DNA from: an uncultured Verrucomicrobia subdivision 3 bacterium
Lineage (GTDB): Bacteria > Verrucomicrobiota > Verrucomicrobiia > Limisphaerales > UBA11358
Assembly: GCA_903895255.1 (NCBI GenBank)
Contig: CAITTG010000083.1
Coordinates: forward strand, 1 to 42,145
Reading direction: 5' to 3'
DNA: 42,145 bases
Below, piece after piece: positions 37,052-42,145 of this stretch (within the stretch, counting starts at the first letter, position 1; every line of letters begins with the position of its first letter). The translations under genes and the position numbers were made by a program. Below the pieces are notes generated by a model that saw only the letters and a list, made by a program, of their open reading frames with translations, was not told the DNA's origin and did no database searches.

Positions 37052-38290
37052 ATGGATCGATTGCCTGGATTTCGTGATTTTTATCCCGAGCCCCTCCCGC
37101 ACACGGATGTGTGGAGCGCGGATGCTCGGCAGTACATCTTTGAAAAATGGCGGACCACCGCCCGGCGCTATGGCTTCCGGGAATATGACGGCCCGCCGCT
37201 GGAACCGCTGGAATTGTTCACCACCAAGAGCGGCGAGGAAATCGTCGGCCAGCTTTACAACTTCACGGACAAGGGCGACCGCGCCATCTCGTTGCGCCCA
37301 GAAATGACCCCGACCCTGGCCCGGATGGTGGCCGCGCACGAGCGGAATTACAAAAAGCCCATCAAATGGTTCGCCATTCCCCAGCTCTTTCGCTACGAAC
37401 GCCAGCAAAAGGGCCGCCTGCGGGAGCATTTTCAGTTCAATGCCGACCTGATCGGCGAGACTGATCCGGCGGCGGACGCGGAATTGATCGCCCTGGTGAT
37501 CGACACCCTGCGCGCCTTTGGCCTGACCGAGCAGGATTTTGTCATCCGCCTGAGCAGTCGCAATGCCTGGCATGAATATTTCAAGCAGGGCGGCAGCGAC
37601 CCGGCGCATGAGTACAATTTTTTCCAGGTGATCGACAAGCTGGAACGCGCCACGCCCGAGGAAAGCGAGCAGAAGCTGTCCGCCCTCGGCTTCACCCTGG
37701 CGGGCGTCAATGCCTTTATTGAGGCGGGAGCGCCCACGGCGGAATTGCAGAGCATCATCGACAACCTGGCCGCGCGCGGGCTCAAGGATTTTGTGAAGGT
37801 GGATTACCGCGTCATCCGCGGCCTGGCCTATTACACCGGCGTGGTGTTTGAGGCCTTTGACCGCAAGGGGGAGTTCCGGGCCATTGCCGGCGGCGGTCGT
37901 TACAACAACCTGGTGAAACTCATCAGTGCCGGCAAGGTGGACCTCCCCGCGCTGGGCTTCGGCATGGGCGACGTGGTGTTGCTGGAGCTGCTCAAGGCCC
38001 GCAACCTGCTGCCGAAATTTGACACGCACATGGATGTCTATGTGCTGATCGAGGACGAGTCCCTGCGTCCGGCCTCCCTCAAGCTGATCCACGATTTGCG
38101 CGGCAGCGGGTTCGCCGTGGATTATCCACTGATTCCCACCAAGGCGGACAAGCAATTCAAACGCGCCCAGGAGTTGAAAGTGCGGAACACCGTGCGCCTG
38201 GAAAGCGATGCTTACGCGCGCGTCCGCAATTCCGCCAGCCGTGACGAGGTCGTCACCGGCATGGGGGATGTGAAGAATCATCTCGGTTGA
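37052..38290 (+). CDS. hisS: Histidine-tRNA ligase
   Basis: Class II synthetase that charges tRNA-His. From the ATG at 37052 (MDRLPGFRDFYPE) it has 412 residues; an in-frame ATG at 37013 would add 13. Motif 1 (YGFREYDGPPLEPLELFTTK), SLRPEMTPTLARMVAA, motif 2 (FRYERQQKGRLREHFQFNAD) and motif 3 (GFGMGDVVLLELL) are clear, followed by the anticodon-binding domain (about 325-412). Two HisRS signatures deviate: RPEGTA is RPEMTP, and the histidine loop RGLDYYT is RGLAYYT. These are probably lineage variants because everything else is intact. The last roughly 30 codons and the first bases past the stop occur again, diverged, at 41609-41731. Confidence 0.95.
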   Translation: MDRLPGFRDFYPEPLPHTDVWSADARQYIFEKWRTTARRYGFREYDGPPLEPLELFTTKSGEEIVGQLYNFTDKGDRAISLRPEMTPTLARMVAAHERNYKKPIKWFAIPQLFRYERQQKGRLREHFQFNADLIGETDPAADAELIALVIDTLRAFGLTEQDFVIRLSSRNAWHEYFKQGGSDPAHEYNFFQVIDKLERATPEESEQKLSALGFTLAGVNAFIEAGAPTAELQSIIDNLAARGLKDFVKVDYRVIRGLAYYTGVVFEAFDRKGEFRAIAGGGRYNNLVKLISAGKVDLPALGFGMGDVVLLELLKARNLLPKFDTHMDVYVLIEDESLRPASLKLIHDLRGSGFAVDYPLIPTKADKQFKRAQELKVRNTVRLESDAYARVRNSASRDEVVTGMGDVKNHLG

Positions 38291-38354
38291 AGGCAGGCCC
38301 GGGGCGCGGGGGAGGCAGGGGGTGCCGCACTTTGAAAGGCGGCGAAGGGCCGCG

Positions 38355-38383
38355 TTGACGCCTTCCGGTTTCGGGATTATGGT
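38355..38383 (+). promoter_or_regulatory. Promoter candidate for hicBA
   Basis: TTGACG at 38355-38360, a 17-base spacer, and TATGGT at 38378-38383 form a good sigma70-like promoter 8 bases before the hicB ATG (38392). Transcription would start almost at the start codon, so the mRNA would be leaderless or nearly so. Confidence 0.5.
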
Positions 38384-38391
38384 GGTGTGCG

Positions 38392-38640
38392 ATGAATCTT
38401 GGCGTTGTCTTTGAGCGGGTTCAGGAAGCCGGATTTCCGGCGGGTTATTACTATGCTCACATACCAACCCTGGGCCTGACCACCCATGGATTGGGCATTG
38501 AAGGCGCGCGCTCCGCCGCCCTGGATTTAGCCCGTTTGTGGCTGGCGGAAAAAACCGCCAATGGCGAATCCTGCCAGCCGGCGGGGGACATTTTGTTCTC
38601 AACCCTCGAACTGCCTGGCGATGCCTTACCAAGCGCGTGA
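38392..38640 (+). CDS. hicB: HicB-family antitoxin
   Basis: Antitoxin partner of the HicA mRNA interferase. The 82 residues show the short HicB fold: a strand with VVFERVQEAGFPAGYYYAHI, IPTLGLTTHGLGIEGARSAA (the usual turn followed by the first helix), LDLARLWLAEKTANGE, then a strand ending in LELPGDALPSA. No separate DNA-binding domain is present, so autoregulation, if any, would need HicA or another factor. The hicA frame overlaps its last 20 bases. Since hicA is interrupted, this antitoxin may now be an orphan. Confidence 0.82.
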   Translation: MNLGVVFERVQEAGFPAGYYYAHIPTLGLTTHGLGIEGARSAALDLARLWLAEKTANGESCQPAGDILFSTLELPGDALPSA

Positions 38641-38827
38641 AGTGGCGGCTAAATAGCCACGCGCTGGTTTCGTAATCAAACGTCAGTCGGGTTCCCATTT
38701 GGTTTTGCGTCACGCGGATGGCCGTCAAACGTATGTCGCCATGCATCCGGGGGATGTGCCCACGGGAACCTTTCGGGCCATATTGAAGCAAGCCGGCCTA
38801 GCCGAGGAGGAATTTCGCACTCTATGA
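38621..38827 (+). pseudogene. hicA: HicA-family toxin interrupted by an in-frame amber stop
   Basis: Starting at an ATG inside the end of hicB, the frame reads MPYQAREVAAK, then TAG (38654-38656), then continues without further stops as [56 protein letters not shown] to TGA at 38825-38827. The part after the stop is a complete HicA double-stranded-RNA-binding fold with the catalytic His in SGSH. Only codon 12 is wrong; a Leu or similar codon is expected there. No start codon lies between the TAG and the catalytic His. The toxin is therefore probably dead, unless the stop is read through or is a base-call error. Family length (68 codons) and position after hicB are normal. Confidence 0.85.
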
Positions 38828-38943
38828 CCTGCTCTAAAAAGGTGAAATGGCAAGGGATGCCTGCGCGCGCGTCCGCTACTCAGCCAGTCGCGAGGCATTT
38901 GACTCGGGGACCGCATCAATTTGTGGGATTGCTATTATATTTT

Positions 38944-41475
38944 ATGCGCATGGGGTATTTCATTAGAAACGCCGGGGTTATCCTTGTCATGGGTTTGATC
39001 AGCGGATGCGGCCACCAGGATGATAACTCTCCAAGTGCGGACGAATCACAACCTGGGCCAGGGCAATCCAATGCCGCACCCCAGTCGACGTACAAGGATG
39101 AATCGCAATTTATTGTGGAGACGCTCGTCGGTGATCTGGCGAAACAAATTTTTTACGCGAAGCGCCATCAGTTGCCGGATCCAAAATATTTTTCGGTGCA
39201 TGCCCTTGAAAAACCACAATCTCCCTTTGGTGCGCCGGCTTATGAACTCGAGATCGTCTTGGAGTCAAATCACCCCGAACAGAAGATTGAATTAAACGTT
39301 AATGGCCCAATCTGGGCCCCGGAATTGTACCAAAATATAGCGGCGGCACTGGCCAAAGATGTTGGTCTGGATGCGGTCCCACCGTCTCCAGCTCAAGCAG
39401 ACGATGATTTATTGAGGAAACTTACTGACGGGTCGGCGCAAACAATTGAAAATGAGGATCATAAAATATCCAAAACGCTCGAAAAAGATTACGCCAAACC
39501 GGAGTTGCATGAGCAGGCAGCGCTGTTGCTTGGGGCTTTTGCGTTGCGAGAACATTCCGGCAATTTTTATGATATTCGGCCGGCGCTCTGCCAGATAACC
39601 GCCCATCTGACAGTGGCTAGCTGGTTGGGCAGTAACCAAACGCGCGGAATCAATGGGCAGATGGCGGAAGCGGTTTTATTCGCCTTGATGAATAACCAGG
39701 CGACCGCCCTGGATAAATTAGGCCAAATCAATCAGCAAAGTGAGGCGGTGGCGGCTTGGACGAGAGCCTTGCGGGCTTGGTTGACTGGCGATTACCGGCC
39801 TTTGACGGACTGGGACCATGACACCATGATCGAACGCATCGCGTGGTTTCACGCCTTTACCCAGCGGGCCAGCGCGGACAAGGCATGGGCGAAGGCTGCC
39901 GGGGAGCGGGAGAATATTCCGGACTTCAGCCGCATCGCCGAAGCGGAAGCCTACAGCGTGGAAACGGCCCACGACTTGCTCCGCATTTCCCAGCCCTTGG
40001 AAATCAAAGAAATCACCGCTGCTTACGAGGCTTATCATGGTGAGCCACTGCGACAGCAAGACCTCGTGGCCGCCCTCAATCAGTTGCCGGGGCATGGCTT
40101 TGCCAGGGAGGAGGAGGGGAATATCCGCGTCGAGGTCATTGGCTGGGGCCAGTGGGCCATGTTTCTTCAAGGTCAATTGTGCCATTCCATAGTAAATGAT
40201 TTTAACATTTATAAACGAGTATGGTCAGTGGACGACGATGCCAAAAATTACACTGTCAAAGCAGATAATGATTTTAATGGACTGCGCCTGTATCCTTTTG
40301 TTCGGTCTTGGAATTGCCTGGATGAGGCAGAATACCGCAGTTCATTGGATGCTGCTGCCCGCCTCACGCTGGCTGAACCGCAATTGATTCCGGGATATTG
40401 TTGGAACAATCTTTGGTTTCGAGTTCCCTTTGCCGACACTTACGAACCCGTTTCGTATGACCGCCTGGGGGAATGGTTTAAAGATGGCACCCCGCCAGGA
40501 ACCGCCTATGATTCGCGTGCACGGCTGGAGCAGGGCGGCCTCTTGGATCGGCCGGATGTGGCCCGGCAACTGAGCTGGTTGCACCAGTTGGCCCCGTTCG
40601 ACCATTGCATAAGTTACGCCATTTCCAGGGAAGTTTACAAGGGACACCCCACCTACGCCCAAGCAACCGACTTATTCGAGCCGGTTCTGGCGTATGACGC
40701 ATTTCCCATGAATATTGTGGCCTGCACGGTGACCAACCAATTGGACCTATATCTGCGCTTTATGTCCACGGCGGCAAAACTGGACCCGGCCTATTATTTC
40801 AACCTCGGTGATTTTTTTCTCAACCGCGGGATGGCGGACAAAGCCGAGGATTATTATGAAAAGGGACAGAACGAGGAAACTGACAGCTTGATTTCGGCCA
40901 GTTACGCAAGCTGGCGGATACGATATCATCTTAAAAATGGTGAGCCACAGAAAGCGCGGGCCATCGCCGACGCTGCGGGTGAGGTCTATTCGTCCGCTGG
41001 ACTGATTGCCAAGGGGGAATTCTTCGAGGCGACCGGCAGCGATGCCGCCGCCTTTGAGTGGTATGCAAAAAATGAAGAACGCTACAATGAGTCCGGGCCG
41101 CTGATTGCATTTTGCAAACGCTACAAGGCGAAAACCGGCGATACCCGGTATGATGCGGAATTGCAGAAACGGCTGATCCAGGACGGTACCGGGGAGGCCA
41201 GCCTGAAAGCTTTTCATGCGCCGCCGGTTGATGGTGTGCTGGTGCTGGGCGAAAATGGACTTTTGCACGATGCCGGCATGAAAACTGGCGACGTCATCGT
41301 GGCGGTGAATGGCAGCCGGGTACATACTTTTGACCAGTACCAAGCTCTGTGCGGCGACGATTTGACTTTGGAAATGACTTTGATTGTCTGGCAGGGCAAG
41401 CAATACCGGCAAATCAAAGCCAATCCACCCAACCATCTTTTTGGCGTGGATATGACTGATTATCGGGCACCTTGA
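38944..41475 (+). CDS. Large lipoprotein with helical repeat region and C-terminal PDZ domain
   Basis: I do not recognise the whole protein. From the ATG at 38944 (843 residues; a frame opening at 38824 adds 40 unlikely residues) it starts with a lipoprotein signal: GYFIRNAGVILVMGLISGC, with the lipobox LISG|C at Cys22. A long, mostly helical body has TPR-like segments, clearest in YYFNLGDFFLNRGMADKAED and nearby. The last roughly 85 residues form a PDZ-like domain (LHDAGMKTGDVIVAVNGSRV, then TLIVWQGKQYRQIKAN). It should be membrane-anchored and protein-binding; no enzyme motif is visible. The gene is AT-richer than its neighbours and sits between two copies of the hisS tail, both signs of transfer. 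Confidence 0.75.
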   Translation: MRMGYFIRNAGVILVMGLISGCGHQDDNSPSADESQPGPGQSNAAPQSTYKDESQFIVETLVGDLAKQIFYAKRHQLPDPKYFSVHALEKPQSPFGAPAYELEIVLESNHPEQKIELNVNGPIWAPELYQNIAAALAKDVGLDAVPPSPAQADDDLLRKLTDGSAQTIENEDHKISKTLEKDYAKPELHEQAALLLGAFALREHSGNFYDIRPALCQITAHLTVASWLGSNQTRGINGQMAEAVLFALMNNQATALDKLGQINQQSEAVAAWTRALRAWLTGDYRPLTDWDHDTMIERIAWFHAFTQRASADKAWAKAAGERENIPDFSRIAEAEAYSVETAHDLLRISQPLEIKEITAAYEAYHGEPLRQQDLVAALNQLPGHGFAREEEGNIRVEVIGWGQWAMFLQGQLCHSIVNDFNIYKRVWSVDDDAKNYTVKADNDFNGLRLYPFVRSWNCLDEAEYRSSLDAAARLTLAEPQLIPGYCWNNLWFRVPFADTYEPVSYDRLGEWFKDGTPPGTAYDSRARLEQGGLLDRPDVARQLSWLHQLAPFDHCISYAISREVYKGHPTYAQATDLFEPVLAYDAFPMNIVACTVTNQLDLYLRFMSTAAKLDPAYYFNLGDFFLNRGMADKAEDYYEKGQNEETDSLISASYASWRIRYHLKNGEPQKARAIADAAGEVYSSAGLIAKGEFFEATGSDAAAFEWYAKNEERYNESGPLIAFCKRYKAKTGDTRYDAELQKRLIQDGTGEASLKAFHAPPVDGVLVLGENGLLHDAGMKTGDVIVAVNGSRVHTFDQYQALCGDDLTLEMTLIVWQGKQYRQIKANPPNHLFGVDMTDYRAP

Positions 41476-41608
41476 TATATTGGCACATGTTTGCAGTCCT
41501 GATTTGGGCGTTCCCGAGGTTATCAGCTTTACCCTCCAACAGGCGCTGGACGCTGTGACGGTCTTGAATCATCTGGGAGGGCGTAATTTTGACAGATTGA
41601 ATATTGCC

Positions 41609-41731
41609 CGTCTGGAAAGCGATGCTTACGCGCGGGTGCGGAATTCCGCCAGCCGTGACGAGGTGGTAGTGGGCAGGGGAGGATGTGAAGAATCATTTGG
41701 GTTAGGGCAGGCCCGGGGCGCGGGGCGCGAG
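41609..41731 (+). pseudogene. Duplicated fragment of the hisS 3' end
   Basis: This stretch aligns with 38195-38316, offset by 3414 bases. It covers LESDAYARVRNSASRDEVV and runs on past the hisS stop into the non-coding ggcaggcccggggcgcgggg. It differs by scattered substitutions, and by an extra base and a compensating loss, which shift the frame after SRDEVV. It has no start and cannot be functional. Including non-coding bases beyond the stop shows it arose from a DNA-level duplication, not from a related protein. Confidence 0.88.
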
Positions 41732-42026
41732 GCGGGAGAAGAAGAATCAAACGCCGTGTGATGGGTGAAAGTGGCCGGTGGGCGGGCTTGCCAAGGTGGG
41801 GGCAAAATGCGGCGCGCTGCGGAGACGCCGCTATGAGGCAGGGGGGGCGGCCCCCGTCAGAGATCCGTCGCTGCTGGCGATCAGGGACAAAGACTGTCCT
41901 GGTTCCCCATTTTTGAAATTTCTTTTTAAGGAGCAGGGGAATCTCCGACATCCCCAAAAGTGTAGCTTCCCGACTACAAAAATTTTGACAATTTGTCACT
42001 TATGGACTAGGGCTTGTTAACACTAA

Positions 42027-42054
42027 TTGACATTGGCGGAATTTGCGGTATTCT
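42027..42054 (+). promoter_or_regulatory. Promoter candidate for the transposase
   Basis: TTGACA (42027-42032), a 16-base spacer and TATTCT (42049-42054) lie just before the transposase ATG at 42064, inside the presumed left end of the element. Confidence 0.5.
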
Positions 42055-42063
42055 CGCCGGGCA

Positions 42064-42145
42064 ATGGAACTAACCGAGGGCCAGTTTCAACGCATTGCCG
42101 ATTGCCTGCCGCGTCAACGTGGCAACGTCGGCATGACCAATTTGC
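42064..42145 (+). CDS. Transposase N-terminus, IS5-like (partial)
   Basis: Only the first 27 residues are in the window: MELTEGQFQRIADCLPRQRG, then NVGMTNL. The pattern (EL-x-E-x-Q-F-x-R-I, L-P-x-Q-R-G-N-V) is the usual start of IS5-family transposases with a DUF4096-like N-terminus. The catalytic domain is beyond the edge, so family and integrity remain to be confirmed. Confidence 0.65.
   Translation, partial: MELTEGQFQRIADCLPRQRGNVGMTNL

Larger units (their letters stand above)
41476..42063. other. Gene-poor stretch before the IS-like element
   Basis: 41476-41608 shows nothing recognisable. 41609-41731 is the diverged hisS-tail copy. 41800-41860 is GC-rich with short palindromes (gcggcg and cgccgc near 41810-41830; ggggcggcccc near 41846-41856). 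From about 41895 the DNA becomes AT-rich and leads into the left end of the mobile element near 42010. No intact gene is seen. Confidence 0.6.
42010..42145 (+). mobile_element. Left end of an IS5-like insertion sequence (cut by window edge)
   Basis: The AT-rich flank changes at ctag|ggcttgttaacac (around 42007-42023), which resembles an IS5-group terminal repeat placed at a CTAG-type target. A transposase gene starts 54 bases later. The right end is outside the window, so the terminal repeat and target duplication cannot be confirmed. Confidence 0.45.

Noticed and set aside
36956..38791. 611-codon minus-strand frame opposite hisS and hicB
   Set aside because: It covers hisS, hicB and part of hicA, all clearly coding on the plus strand; Gln/His-rich shadow.
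41480..41761. 93-codon frame containing the hisS-tail copy as a gene
   Set aside because: The recognisable part is a frameshifted DNA-level duplicate that includes non-coding bases; the first 40 codons match nothing.

Overview
The window looks like a chromosomal segment of a Verrucomicrobiota bacterium, most likely the Limisphaerales/Pedosphaera side of the phylum. This is inferred from gene content and style, not from a search. Support comes from the high-GC DNA with GTG and TTG starts, the large exported proteins ending in a Y-x-V-Q/T-S/R-T...W...G-x-F...Y/F-x-L module, a PadR-PspC pair, a SO_2930-type dihaem cytochrome with a chitobiase-like tail, an HpnA-type reductase, and a pectin/galactan toolkit. 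Most genes are single or in pairs and run on both strands. No rRNA, tRNA or CRISPR array was found.

Layout. 21-3740 (-) is a giant exported repeat protein, followed by a roughly 770-base gene-poor stretch that holds a REPIN-like inverted pair of palindromes. 4670-7564 (-) is a vanZ-comEC pair whose ComEC has a degenerate metallo-beta-lactamase tail. 7737-8930 (+) is pdxJ-acpS, converging on a peroxiredoxin and a stand-alone Hpt protein (-) across a clear terminator. A two-domain M16 peptidase (+) then converges on a zinc-ribbon protein, aconitase and a single-domain response regulator (-). 16719-19806 (+) carries an hpnA-like reductase, an unrecognised exported protein and a dihaem cytochrome, facing a PQQ-type sugar dehydrogenase (-). 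21211-28089 (+) carries an aldo/keto reductase, padR with a palindromic operator on its own promoter, a frameshifted pspC, a SASA-family esterase, hflX and glgC. 28110-36493 (-) holds purD, a rhamnogalacturonan-lyase-like protein, a GH35 beta-galactosidase and purM. From 37052 (+) come hisS, hicB, a hicA broken by an amber stop, a large AT-richer lipoprotein with a PDZ tail, a duplicated fragment of the hisS 3' end, and the left end of an IS5-like element cut by the window edge.

How the genes fit together. Housekeeping genes (purine, pyridoxal and glycogen synthesis, carrier-protein activation, histidyl-tRNA synthetase, TCA cycle) are mixed with genes for life on plant or algal polysaccharide: the PL4-like lyase, the GH35 enzyme, the esterase and the periplasmic sugar-oxidising dehydrogenase with a c-type cytochrome.

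The most unusual part is 38195-41731. Two diverged copies of the hisS tail lie 3414 bases apart and bracket a degraded hicBA module and an AT-richer lipoprotein gene. This looks like an acquired segment at the 3' end of hisS. Other points worth following are the pspC frameshift, the padR operator, the REPIN-like element, the degenerate ComEC domain, and a C-terminal module shared by two otherwise unrelated exported proteins.
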